A stretch of 64,000 bases of DNA, taken from the NCBI RefSeq assembly GCF_029211185.1, contig NZ_JARGDO010000018.1:38678-102677 (forward strand), given 5' to 3'. The stretch is from Tessaracoccus caeni. GTDB taxonomy: Bacteria > Actinomycetota > Actinomycetes > Propionibacteriales > Propionibacteriaceae. Under the pieces are notes generated by a model. That model was not told where the DNA came from, made no database searches, and saw nothing but the letters and a program-made list of their open reading frames with translations. Shown in pieces: positions 27,415-36,078 of this stretch (position 1 is its first letter; every line of letters starts with the position of its first letter). A program made the translations under genes and the position numbers.

Positions 27415-27428
27415 ATGACAGTTGTCAT
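27415..27428. promoter_or_regulatory. palindrome in the uvrA-like/ABC divergent gap
   Basis: ATGACAGTTGTCAT: 6-bp perfect arms around GT in the 109-nt divergent gap. A candidate operator for shared control of the UvrA-like gene and the exporter; no cognate regulator is proven, though the NarL-type response regulator at 30474 is the local candidate. Confidence 0.4.
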
Positions 27429-27486
27429 AGCGAGGAGGTGACAGCCCCTATCGGTGCGCGGCTGCGCCGGCGGACACCATGGAGAT

Positions 27487-28383
27487 ATGGAAGCCCTCAT
27501 CGAGGCCAGAGACCTCTCCAAGTCGTTCCGCACCCGGTCCGCGGATCCGGTACACGCCGTCGTCAGCATCGACCTCACAGTCGGCACCGGCGAGCTGGTG
27601 GCCTTCCTCGGACCCAACGGTGCCGGCAAAACCACCGCGATCGACATGATCCTCGGCCTGACCACGCCGACGTCGGGGGCGCTTAGCGTCTGCGGGATGG
27701 CGCCGCGACAGGCCGTCGTCGCGAGCCACGTCGCCGCGATGCTGCAATCCGGCGGGCTGCTGCGCGACATCAGCGTGCGCGAGACCGTCGAGGTGATCGC
27801 CGCCCAATACCCGGCGCACCTCGCCGTCGACGATGTGCTGGAACGCGCGGGCATCGCCGAGCTGGGCAAGCGCAAGGTGGCCAAGTGCTCCGGCGGCGAG
27901 CAGCAACGACTGCGTTTCGCGCTCTCCCTGCTACCGAACCCCGACCTGCTGATCCTCGACGAACCCACCACGGGCATGGACGTCAACGCCCGGCGGGCCT
28001 TCTGGCAATCCATGCGGGCGGAGTCGCACCGTACGGTGCTCTTCGCGACGCACTACCTGGAGGAGGCGCAGGCCTTCGCCGACCGGATCGTCCTGATGAA
28101 TCGCGGCCGCATCATCGCCGACGGCCCCACCAGAGAGATCCAGGCGCTCACCAACGTGCGGACGGTGCGCTTCGCCCACGACGACGTCGCCTCCGTCTCG
28201 CCAAGGCTGACGGCGATGCCGAGCGTGACTAGCGTCGTCGCGAACACCCACACGATCACCGTCGAGACCTCGGACTCCGATGCCCTGCTCGCCGACGTGC
28301 TCGCCTGGGGCGGCCACGACATCGAGGTGACGGCGCCGAGCCTCGAGGCCGCGTTCATGGCACTGACCAAGGAGACGAACTGA
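27487..28383 (+). CDS. ABC-2 exporter ATP-binding protein (DrrA-like)
   Basis: 298 aa. Walker A LGPNGAGKTTAIDMILGL, signature CSGGEQQRLRFALSLL, Walker B LLILDEPTTGMD, H-loop FATHYLEEA. The C-terminal about 80 residues form the DrrA/CcmA-type accessory domain. An upstream GTG (27454) is open but not conserved in the family; the ATG at 27487 follows GGAG. Pairs with the permease starting 1 nt after its stop. Confidence 0.92.
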   Translation: MEALIEARDLSKSFRTRSADPVHAVVSIDLTVGTGELVAFLGPNGAGKTTAIDMILGLTTPTSGALSVCGMAPRQAVVASHVAAMLQSGGLLRDISVRETVEVIAAQYPAHLAVDDVLERAGIAELGKRKVAKCSGGEQQRLRFALSLLPNPDLLILDEPTTGMDVNARRAFWQSMRAESHRTVLFATHYLEEAQAFADRIVLMNRGRIIADGPTREIQALTNVRTVRFAHDDVASVSPRLTAMPSVTSVVANTHTITVETSDSDALLADVLAWGGHDIEVTAPSLEAAFMALTKETN

Positions 28384-28384
28384 C

Positions 28385-29143
28385 ATGGGCACCTACTACG
28401 CACTCGAGCTGAAGCGCGCGCTGCGCGACCCCTCTGCGCTGGTGTTCACCATCGGTATCCCGGCCTTCATGTACGTCATCTTCGGCGTCTCCATGGAGTG
28501 GGGGCAGTACGAGATCGGCAACGGCAACGTGTCGATGTACGTGATGATCAACATGGCCGCCTACGGCGCGGTCACCGCCACCACGTCGGTGGGCGGGCTG
28601 GCCGCCGTCGAGCGAATGCAGGGCTGGGGACGCCAGCTCGGGCTGACACCGATGCCGGACAGCCGCTTCGTGCTCACCAAGGCTCTCGTCGGCACCACCG
28701 TCGCCGCGCTGCCCATCGCGCTGATCTATCTGATCGGCTCCTTCACCGACGCCCAGGCCGAATGGTGGGTGTGGCCCGCCACCGCCGCGCTCGTGCTCGC
28801 GGGCGCCCTGCTCTTCTCGCTCTACGGCTTGGCGGTGGGGTTCCTGTTCCGATCGGAGAACGCCGTCGGGATCGCGTCGGGCATGGTGGTGATCTTCGGC
28901 TTTCTCGGCAACGTCTTTATGCCGCTGAGCGGGGCGATGCTCACCTTCGCCAAATTCACCCCGCTCTACGGCTTGGCCGCGCTGGCCCGTCGTCCTTTGA
29001 CGGAGGGGAACGAGATCGACCAGTCGACGGGAGACCTGCTCGTCGAGCCGCTGTGGACCTCCGTCGCCAACGTCGTGGTCTGGATGCTGATCTTCGGCAT
29101 CGCCGCGATCCTGCTCGTCCGGCGTTCGCGCGAGCGACAATGA
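28385..29143 (+). CDS. ABC-2 type permease
   Basis: 252 aa with six membrane segments. The N-terminal ALRDPSALVFTIGIPAFMYV and a central RMQGWGRQLGLTPM amphipathic loop are typical of DrrB/ABC-2 exporters. Forms the membrane channel for the ATPase encoded 1 nt upstream; moves hydrophobic compounds outward by family role. Confidence 0.9.
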   Translation: MGTYYALELKRALRDPSALVFTIGIPAFMYVIFGVSMEWGQYEIGNGNVSMYVMINMAAYGAVTATTSVGGLAAVERMQGWGRQLGLTPMPDSRFVLTKALVGTTVAALPIALIYLIGSFTDAQAEWWVWPATAALVLAGALLFSLYGLAVGFLFRSENAVGIASGMVVIFGFLGNVFMPLSGAMLTFAKFTPLYGLAALARRPLTEGNEIDQSTGDLLVEPLWTSVANVVVWMLIFGIAAILLVRRSRERQ

Positions 29144-29198
29144 GAGGAAGAGCACCGACGCGGCGTGTCGGCGCGTGGCGGTAGCGGAGGGAGACGAG

Positions 29199-30299
29199 GT
29201 GCCCGGTTTCGGCGATCCGGCGGCGATCCCACAGGTCAAGGGGGACGGCAGCCCCTGGGACAGATGGGGTCGGCTGCTCGGCGGCGCCTGGGTCTTCTTC
29301 ATCGCCTACCCGGTGCTCGCGGCCCTGAACGCCCCGGCAGCCGGATGGCTGCGCTACGGCGCGGCCGGTCTGCTCGTCGTCTTCGCCATCGTCTACGTGG
29401 CATTCTTCACGTCGATCCCCGACGAGGATCACCGCTACCGTGCATGGGTTGTGCTGGCGGTTCTGGTGGGCATCGCGCTCGTCGTCAGCCCGGTCATCGG
29501 GATCAACGTGCTCGGCTGCGGCATCTTCGTCATGGCCTACGCGATCTTCCATCTGCCGTTGCGCCCGGCCTTGCTGATCGCCGGGGCCGTGTTCGCGACC
29601 ATGGTGGCAGTGACCCTGTGGAGCGGCGCGTTGGCCGAGGCCTGGTCGATCCTGCTGATCGCGGCGATCGTCGGACTGTTCACCGGCGTCACGCGCTACG
29701 TGATCGACGCCAGCATCTCCCACGAGGAGACGGAGAGGAACCTGCTGGTGGTCCGAGAGCGCGAACGCGTGGCGCGCGACGTCCACGACATCCTCGGCCA
29801 CACGCTCACCGCCGTCTCGATGAAGGCCGAACTCGCCGAACGCCTGATCGACGTCGACCCCGAGCGGGCCGCAGCCGAGGTGCACGACATCCAGTCGCTG
29901 TCCCGTGAGGCCATCGCCGAGCTGCGCGCCACGGTCGGAACGCTGCGGGCTCGGCGCTTGGAAGACGAGCTCAGCGCTGCGCGAGACGTGCTCGCCGACG
30001 CGGCGGTCGCGGCGACTGTCACCGGAGAGGTCGAGCAGGTAGAGCCCCGCTTCCGGGTGCTCTTCGCCTGGGTGGTACGAGAGGCCGTCACCAACGTGGT
30101 TCGCCACGCGGGTGCGACGAGGTGCACCATCCAGGTCGGCCCGCGCGAGGTGCGCGTCACCGACGACGGACGCGGCTTGGGCGCTGCCCCACTAGGCAAT
30201 GGCCTGCGGGGTTTAAAAGAACGAGTGACAGAGGCCGGCGGCACGGTGACCCTCACCGCGCCTCCGTCCGGCGGCCTGGAAATCGCGGTGATCGTATGA
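29199..30299 (+). CDS. sensor histidine kinase (DesK/NarL-system type)
   Basis: 366 aa. About five membrane segments in residues 25-170, then the HisKA_3 box RERERVARDVHDILGHTL with the phospho-His, and a C-terminal HATPase with NVVRHAG and DDGRGLG. Of two in-frame GTG codons (29175, 29199) the second has GGAGG 8 nt upstream and is chosen. The stop overlaps the next small ORF as ATGA. Likely senses membrane or cell-envelope drug stress and controls the adjacent exporter. Confidence 0.9.
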   Translation: MPGFGDPAAIPQVKGDGSPWDRWGRLLGGAWVFFIAYPVLAALNAPAAGWLRYGAAGLLVVFAIVYVAFFTSIPDEDHRYRAWVVLAVLVGIALVVSPVIGINVLGCGIFVMAYAIFHLPLRPALLIAGAVFATMVAVTLWSGALAEAWSILLIAAIVGLFTGVTRYVIDASISHEETERNLLVVRERERVARDVHDILGHTLTAVSMKAELAERLIDVDPERAAAEVHDIQSLSREAIAELRATVGTLRARRLEDELSAARDVLADAAVAATVTGEVEQVEPRFRVLFAWVVREAVTNVVRHAGATRCTIQVGPREVRVTDDGRGLGAAPLGNGLRGLKERVTEAGGTVTLTAPPSGGLEIAVIV

Positions 30300-30391
30300 C
30301 CAGGCGTCCCCTTGCCCTCCAGCCCGCCGGCGGCGCGCGACACCGAAGGAAGCTCTTCCAAAGATGCCCGAGAACGGAGGCGCGGATATGA
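30296..30391 (+). CDS. 31-codon coupled small ORF A
   Basis: Starts in the kinase stop (ATGA at 30296-30299) and ends in another ATGA (30388-30391). The peptide MTRRPLALQPAGGARHRRKL continues basic and Arg-rich. The start context TATGACCAGGCGTCCC resembles that of the response regulator (CATGACCGAACGTCCC), so it may derive from a duplicated gene junction. Coding status unproven. Confidence 0.35.
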   Translation: MTRRPLALQPAGGARHRRKLFQRCPRTEARI

Positions 30392-30477
30392 GCAAGGATC
30401 CACACAGGATCCGGGTGGCAGGCGACGCTGAATCGGCGCCGACCTACTGCGGGCCGAAGGCTGTGGTGGTCGCATGA
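30388..30477 (+). CDS. 29-codon coupled small ORF B
   Basis: Has its own GGAGG 7 nt before the ATG and ends in ATGA overlapping the response-regulator start (30474-30477). The peptide begins MSKDPHRIRVAGDAESAPTY; its end AVVVA mirrors the kinase C terminus AVIV. Could be a translated coupling peptide or only a re-initiation bridge. Confidence 0.4.
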   Translation: MSKDPHRIRVAGDAESAPTYCGPKAVVVA

Positions 30478-31091
30478 CCGAACGTCCCATCCGCGTCTTG
30501 CTGGCCGACGACCAGGCCCTCGTCCGTGGAGCCCTTGCGGCCCTACTGAGCCTTGAGCCGGACATCGAGGTGGTGGCCGAGCTGGGCCGGGGCGATCAGG
30601 TGGTGGCTGCAGCGCGGGACTCGCAGGCTGATGTCGCCATGCTCGACATCGAGATGCCGGGCTTGAGCGGAATCGACGCGGCGGCCGAGCTGAGGGCGGC
30701 GCTCCCCCGATGCCGTTGCCTGATCGTGACCACCTTCGGCCGACCTGGCTACCTCCGTCGTGCCCTCGACGCCGGCGCGCAGGGCTTCGTCGTGAAGGAC
30801 ACTCCCGCCACCGAACTCGCCGACGCCGTTCGCCGGGTCCACGCGGGCCTCCGCGTCGTTGACCCGCAACTCGCCGTCGAGTCCCTCACCCACGGCCCGA
30901 ACCCGCTGACCGACCGCGAACAGGACGTCCTGCGCGCCGCCCGCGACGGCGCCCCGGCCTCGACCCTCGCCAGGCGCCTATCGCTGTCCCAGGGCACCGT
31001 CCGCAACCACCTCTCCAGCGCCATCCGCAAGACCGGCTGCACCACCAGCGCCGAGGCCGTCCGCCAGGCATACGAAAACGGCTGGCTCTAG
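30474..31091 (+). CDS. NarL/LuxR-type response regulator
   Basis: 205 aa. The receiver has the acidic pair LLADDQALV, phospho-Asp region DVAMLDIEMPG and conserved Lys in FVVKDTP; the C-terminal LuxR HTH reads LTDREQDVLRAARDG, then LSQGTVRNHLSSAIRK. Cognate partner of the kinase at 29199 and probable regulator of the exporter and UvrA-like gene. The stop codon overlaps tail to tail with the NACHT gene stop (CTAG at 31088-31091). Confidence 0.92.
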   Translation: MTERPIRVLLADDQALVRGALAALLSLEPDIEVVAELGRGDQVVAAARDSQADVAMLDIEMPGLSGIDAAAELRAALPRCRCLIVTTFGRPGYLRRALDAGAQGFVVKDTPATELADAVRRVHAGLRVVDPQLAVESLTHGPNPLTDREQDVLRAARDGAPASTLARRLSLSQGTVRNHLSSAIRKTGCTTSAEAVRQAYENGWL

Positions 31092-34000
31092 ATCGCTTCG
31101 GGTGTGGCCTCCGACCGCAGAAGCTCTAACCACTGCTCCGTCGTCGACCACCGCCGGATGAGCCACACCATCTGTTGGCTCTTCCAGGGATCCGCAATCT
31201 GTGCCCTGGCGAGGGCGTTGACTACGTCCTGACGCGTGGCTTCGCCCAGATCGAGTTTCACGAGCGAAGTCAAGACTTGGACCTGTGCGCTGAGGACGGT
31301 ATCCCCTGGTTCCGCAACCGACAGCCGATCTCGGATGGTCTTGACAACGTCGTTCGCTTCGTCGTCCAAGCTGAGCGCCTCCACCCAGGCCACCAACCCC
31401 ATCACCTCAGAAGGCTCGGCTTTCATCAATTTCTCGAACTTCTCGGCAACCGCACAAGCCGCTTTCCTATGCTCTTCGTCATCCAGATCTATTGCTGCCA
31501 ATGCCTTGAGCAACCACTCACCCTGTTCGGCCGATGCATCGGCCAGCATCTTGACGACTGTGTCCACGAGCTCACCACGAGCCGTGACGCCAAAGTTGAG
31601 CGCGGCACAGGCCACCACAAGATCGTGCGCACCTCTGGCTGAGGTATCCGATGCCTCGTCACTGACTGACACAGAGATTTCCGCGAGCAGCTTCAGGACC
31701 GCAGCGATCACCGTCCGACAGTCCTCGACATCTGGGCTCAAGGCACCGACCGCTGTGATCAGGAAGTGGGCATCCAAGGCGGAGGCTCCCTCGAGTTGCT
31801 TCAGGATCTCGTCAAGCACGGTGCGGCGCTCATCGACAGTGAGACACAACTCCGCGAGCGCCTTCGCCATGCTGGCCACACCATAGGCGGCAGCCTCCGG
31901 CAGGTGCTTCAGAACCGCAGCGACTGCCGCTCGGCGAGCACGTCGCCCAGTCGGCGACGCAACGGTTGCCGCAAGGGCAGTCAGCAGCCGGGTCACCTGG
32001 TAGTGGTCTCGAGCCCGACTCAGCTCCACCACAATCGCGTCAACTACCCATTCCCTACGCGCTTCCACACCGGGACCGACCTTGATGAGGGCACTGCGTA
32101 GGTACTCGGAGATGAGCTTTGAGGTGTCTTTCAGCCTTAGCAGTAGCACCTCGACGGCATCTCGACGCTCGTCCGGATCCAACCCGAACGCGACTAGAGC
32201 GTCTGCGACGAAACCCACGTCGAAAAGCCCCTCGCCCTCAAGCCGCTGCAAGAGCACATCCATCCCGCGCCGGCGCTCGGCGCTGTCCAGGTCGAAGACG
32301 ACCAGAGCCTTTGCCCGGTAGATCAGCAGTGCTGCGCGCTCGCTCGCCATGAATTCCAAGACCGCATCGATCGCCTGCTCCCGTTCCTCCGGGTCCATGC
32401 CCAACACAACTAGCGCGTCCACTACCTTACGAAGCTCCAGTGACGAAGAGCGTTTGAGGCGCTCCCGGAGGAGACGGGCTGCCTCCCGGCGCTCGTTCGG
32501 CACCAACTCGAACCTGGCAAGGGCCTTGACCAGGTGAGTCAGATCGTCAGCCGATGCGTTTCCTAACCTTGTAAGGAGTACACGCACCGAACTCTGCCGC
32601 TCACCTTCGGTAAGTTCGAGGGTGACCATAGCGTCCACCACAAGGCTAAGGAACCAGGAGTTCTCCCTAGCTAGTCGCCGCAGGAGAACCTCAATAGGCG
32701 ACTCAGGAGCCTCCTCCGAGCCCTCGCCAAGCGTCTCCATCACCCTCACCAACGCCGCTAACTGGAAGCCCGAAGCGATCGGTATGACCCGCAACACCGC
32801 ATCGATTCCTCTCCTACGAGTCTTGTCATCCGGCTTGAGCTCGATCAGGAGGTTGGCCAGCTGGACGCTTGGCACGGCCGCCATAACCCGCAAGACCGCG
32901 TCACTCGCTCTCTGACTAGCATCGCTATCCGGCCGGAGGGCAATCAGGAGGTTCACCAGGTTCGGTACGTCATCGTCTGACGCGCTCTGTAACCTCTGCA
33001 GGACGGCCTCGATCGAGTTGCGGCGCTCCGCTCTATTCTGGTCGACAACACCGAGTTCGATCAGCAACTCCACCAGCTCGCAGAAATCGGAGTCTGACGC
33101 GCTCTCCAGCTCAGAAGCGACAGCACGAATGGCAGCAGCCTTGGTCGTCGATGACGGCGATGCCTGCGTGACCGCAACGAAGTAATACATAGGCATCCTC
33201 GTCTTGAGGTCGTCGAAGATCGCATGGCCATGCTCTTTCCAGTCCTTCGGCCCCGCTTCCATGACGACGCGGAGCAACAACACGTCCAGCACCTCGTTCG
33301 CGACCGACGCGATCGGAGAGTTGGGCTCTGCCTTCACCTCCTTCACCAGCAAGCTCAGAAGCTCATCTCTTTGCTTATGCATCGCGATCGCGCGTGGCAC
33401 AACCTCCTCCCAGTCTGGGTCGAACCAGAGATGAGGCAGCAGTTCCTTCAACGCCTTCTTCGGCTTCAGGCCCGCGATATGCGCAGCGACAAGGTGTTCC
33501 AAGATCGTCCGGTGCCTGAACGCGTGGAAGCGATTGCCCTCATCATCGCTGGCCACCTCCGGGGCAACGCTATCGACGGCGTGACGAAGATCGTCGGGAG
33601 CCGCTTCACCCGGCTCAAAGGTCTCGCCCCAACGCCTGCTACCAGTGAAGTGGTTGACGTCCTTGACCGCGTCCCATGCCCACCGAGTGAGGACGGCATA
33701 TGCCTCCGCAACCTTCCTGGTTGCTTCGTCAGTGCGCCATTTCCCCGCTATGAGGCGCCGTATGACTGTGTCGTACAAATCGTGCTTTCTCAACGGAAGC
33801 GGCGCATCTACGGGGTTGTCCCCGGCCAGCCTGCAATAGAAGCTCAGTAGCAGCGGAACGGTGGCCAACTCTCGCAGCCGCCAATCCGAGTCGAGATGCT
33901 GAATCAGAGCCTCACCTCGAGGGGGATCGTCCGCGAACCACGTGCTGACAAAGGGAGGCACGTCGTCCCAGGTCAGAGGCTCGAGGTTAACCACCCCCTT

Positions 34001-35194
34001 TTTCCGCTCGCGAGTGGCGGCGCTCTCGTTCCAGATCGACCGGCGGCTGGTGACGACCGTGTGCCACCCGTGCAGGCTCTCCAATGTGTGGATACGGCCC
34101 TCGAGATCACCTTTGTCCGTCGCTTCATCGATGGAGTCAACGATAACGACAGCCTTCGGCGTTTCTCCCAGAAGTCGTCTGATTCGTTCCACGCGTTGCG
34201 TGCTGCCCAAGTCGCCGTGCCGAACACGTGGACTGAAGGACGCAGCGATGAGGGATTCACGCACATCGCCCGTGGGCTGCCGCGTCCACACGTCCCAGGT
34301 GGTGAACAGCGGAAGCTCGACCTCACTCGTCGGGGTACCAGCCCGCAACGCCGCAAGCGCAGCCTCGGCCGCCTCGCGCGCAATCCGCTTCGCCAGCCAC
34401 GACTTCCCGGCACCAGGTCCGCCCAGGATCACCAGGTGCGGGTTGTCACGCAACGCATCTGAGACAGAAACGCGAGACCGGCCGTTCTCGCTCGACATAG
34501 TGAGCTTTCGCTCGATCTGCGAGGGCCGCTTCCCGATCCATGCCGCCGCATCCCAGTCGTCGATGCGTTGTTGAAGGTAGATCATCAAATCGCCCGCCGA
34601 GGCCGACTCCACAAGCGTGTCCACCAACCTGCCCGTGTCGGCTTTAACTTCGCCGACATCCACAGACAGCCTCAGCAACTCATCCGAAAGTCCCTCGGAA
34701 GCCTGCTTCAGCGCAGGCAGGATCGCGGCCTCGACCTGATTGGTTCTTGAGATCAACGCGGCCATCGTCGTGCGGATGCTCCGCTCCGCCACGATGTAGG
34801 CGCTGTCCCGAGTCTGCTCCGGGCTGACCCATTCAGGGTCGCGCTTCGCCGCACGCCCGACGATCTCCTCTGTGATCTCGTCCGCGTCGTAGTTGCACCT
34901 CTGCATCTCGTCTGGCCCCAGGCCGTACTTCGCGATTGTCCCCGTAGCAAGCGCCAATCCTGGACCAGCGTCGTCGCCCAGATGCTCCCTCTCAGCCCAA
35001 GTAGTGATGGCGTCAGTCAGGCCACGCTGTAAGACCTTCGATTCTGCATTGCCCTCCCATCGGGAGCGCACCATCGGGATGGCCTTGCCCAGCGCGGTGG
35101 CGACAATCGGATTCCCGCAGAACGCGGCGATAGCGACGGCAGCCAAGCCCTCCGCAAGTTGCCCTACAACTGCTGGCTTCATCGTCGCCCCCAT
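31088..35194 (-). CDS. NACHT-type STAND NTPase with C-terminal helical repeats (putative defence protein)
   Basis: 1368 aa. Residues 1-250 are helical, with a hydrophobic stretch near 15-42. A P-loop GGPGAGKSWLAKR (about 258) and Walker B AVVIVDSIDEATD (about 348, small residue and acidic pair) match the NACHT type; LEPLTWDDVPPF and a winged-helix-like region follow to about 600. From about 700 to 1340 there are tandem helical repeats of about 36 residues, marked by LGMDPEEREQA, FDLDSAERRR, FGLDPDERRD. This is the layout of bacterial NLR-like anti-phage proteins (N-terminal effector, NACHT switch, repeat sensor). No recognisable nuclease effector. ATG 35194 has GGAG 7 nt upstream; an ATG four codons later is possible. 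Base composition is visibly lower in GC than neighbours, suggesting acquisition. Defence role is inference. Confidence 0.8.
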   Translation of the reverse strand: MGATMKPAVVGQLAEGLAAVAIAAFCGNPIVATALGKAIPMVRSRWEGNAESKVLQRGLTDAITTWAEREHLGDDAGPGLALATGTIAKYGLGPDEMQRCNYDADEITEEIVGRAAKRDPEWVSPEQTRDSAYIVAERSIRTTMAALISRTNQVEAAILPALKQASEGLSDELLRLSVDVGEVKADTGRLVDTLVESASAGDLMIYLQQRIDDWDAAAWIGKRPSQIERKLTMSSENGRSRVSVSDALRDNPHLVILGGPGAGKSWLAKRIAREAAEAALAALRAGTPTSEVELPLFTTWDVWTRQPTGDVRESLIAASFSPRVRHGDLGSTQRVERIRRLLGETPKAVVIVDSIDEATDKGDLEGRIHTLESLHGWHTVVTSRRSIWNESAATRERKKGVVNLEPLTWDDVPPFVSTWFADDPPRGEALIQHLDSDWRLRELATVPLLLSFYCRLAGDNPVDAPLPLRKHDLYDTVIRRLIAGKWRTDEATRKVAEAYAVLTRWAWDAVKDVNHFTGSRRWGETFEPGEAAPDDLRHAVDSVAPEVASDDEGNRFHAFRHRTILEHLVAAHIAGLKPKKALKELLPHLWFDPDWEEVVPRAIAMHKQRDELLSLLVKEVKAEPNSPIASVANEVLDVLLLRVVMEAGPKDWKEHGHAIFDDLKTRMPMYYFVAVTQASPSSTTKAAAIRAVASELESASDSDFCELVELLIELGVVDQNRAERRNSIEAVLQRLQSASDDDVPNLVNLLIALRPDSDASQRASDAVLRVMAAVPSVQLANLLIELKPDDKTRRRGIDAVLRVIPIASGFQLAALVRVMETLGEGSEEAPESPIEVLLRRLARENSWFLSLVVDAMVTLELTEGERQSSVRVLLTRLGNASADDLTHLVKALARFELVPNERREAARLLRERLKRSSSLELRKVVDALVVLGMDPEEREQAIDAVLEFMASERAALLIYRAKALVVFDLDSAERRRGMDVLLQRLEGEGLFDVGFVADALVAFGLDPDERRDAVEVLLLRLKDTSKLISEYLRSALIKVGPGVEARREWVVDAIVVELSRARDHYQVTRLLTALAATVASPTGRRARRAAVAAVLKHLPEAAAYGVASMAKALAELCLTVDERRTVLDEILKQLEGASALDAHFLITAVGALSPDVEDCRTVIAAVLKLLAEISVSVSDEASDTSARGAHDLVVACAALNFGVTARGELVDTVVKMLADASAEQGEWLLKALAAIDLDDEEHRKAACAVAEKFEKLMKAEPSEVMGLVAWVEALSLDDEANDVVKTIRDRLSVAEPGDTVLSAQVQVLTSLVKLDLGEATRQDVVNALARAQIADPWKSQQMVWLIRRWSTTEQWLELLRSEATPEAI

Positions 35195-35352
35195 CGGCTC
35201 GCTCCGTACGAGGGTCAGCCTAGATGACCACCCTCTACCCCGCAGCGCGCTTCACTGCTGTACCTGAGCTGAGGCCGCGAAACGATCGCTTGAGCACCAT
35301 CGGCAGCCACATCGTCGAACCAGAGGCCGGCCGTCCACCGACAGCCGGCGGC

Positions 35353-35400
35353 TTAACCGCTTGCTAACCCACCGAAGTCGGTGGGTTAGCAAGCGGTTAA
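35353..35400. terminator. perfect 23-bp hairpin upstream of the NACHT gene
   Basis: TTAACCGCTTGCTAACCCAC... (35353-35375) is exactly complementary to 35378-35400 with only AG between. No U-tract. It sits downstream of the small membrane-protein gene and could end its transcript. The rest of 35195-35516 shows no gene. Confidence 0.6.
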
Positions 35401-35516
35401 GGCCGGCACAGACGGCAACGGGAAGGCGGGCCCGCCCAGTCGGACGCACCGATGCTCCAGCCGCGATGCGCACCCGGCGCGTCACGATCGTCGTCCTGCA
35501 ACCGGCAGGCACCCTC

Positions 35517-35903
35517 CTACTTCTTCGGCACTTCCCGACCCGAGACGTCGAATACCCGTCGGCCTTCGAGGGGTGCAGCAAGCTCGATCGCGACGGTCCG
35601 TTCATAGCCGAGAGCGGTGCCAAACTCTGGATTGTCACGGGTATGAACCTCCACCACGACGGAGTCGGGCTCCTGAGAGACAACGGTCGCCTCAACCGGG
35701 GCGGGCTCCTTGTCTGCGCTCAGGAATAGCACCAACTCAGACTCATCTGGGCCAACATGGTAGCTGTCTGGCACCACGGCGTACCACTGCGGTCCCCACG
35801 TCGAAGCCCACACGGCCACAGCAGCGCCCGAGAGGGCCACCAATGCCGCGACGATGAGGACAAGCCTCCGCCGCGAAGTGGCGTACCTCTGCTGAGAACC
35901 CAT
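35517..35903 (-). CDS. small single-span membrane protein, unknown function
   Basis: 128 aa. MGSQQRYATSRRRLVLIVAA begins a positively charged N terminus followed by one membrane helix (LVLIVAALVALSGAAVAVW), then about 90 extracytoplasmic residues ending VFDVSGREVPKK. The frame is open 45 codons further up, through the hairpin at 36025, but the ATG before the signal-anchor is more likely. No family recognised. It lies between the methyltransferase and the NACHT gene on the same strand, bounded by two long hairpins. Confidence 0.55.
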   Translation of the reverse strand: MGSQQRYATSRRRLVLIVAALVALSGAAVAVWASTWGPQWYAVVPDSYHVGPDESELVLFLSADKEPAPVEATVVSQEPDSVVVEVHTRDNPEFGTALGYERTVAIELAAPLEGRRVFDVSGREVPKK

Positions 35904-36024
35904 CCTGCTGCTTACCAACCAGAGGGCAAGTTGGTCAAGGGTTTGCCTTCCGAGGTCTACAGAGAACCTCACGAGTTCATCTGGACGATCCTCGACCAGG
36001 CAGCACTGTCCTGGGCTCTTAACC

Positions 36025-36060
36025 GCTCGCTGTTCCACCGACTTTGGTGGAACAGCGAGC
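36025..36060. terminator. 15-bp hairpin downstream of the methyltransferase
   Basis: GCTCGCTGTTCCACC (36025-36039) pairs perfectly with GGTGGAACAGCGAGC (36046-36060) around a 6-nt loop. Its flank TTAACCGCT matches the hairpin at 35353, so the two are related elements. Probable terminator for the minus-strand methyltransferase gene. Confidence 0.6.
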
Positions 36061-36078
36061 AGCTAAGCTGCATTCCCG

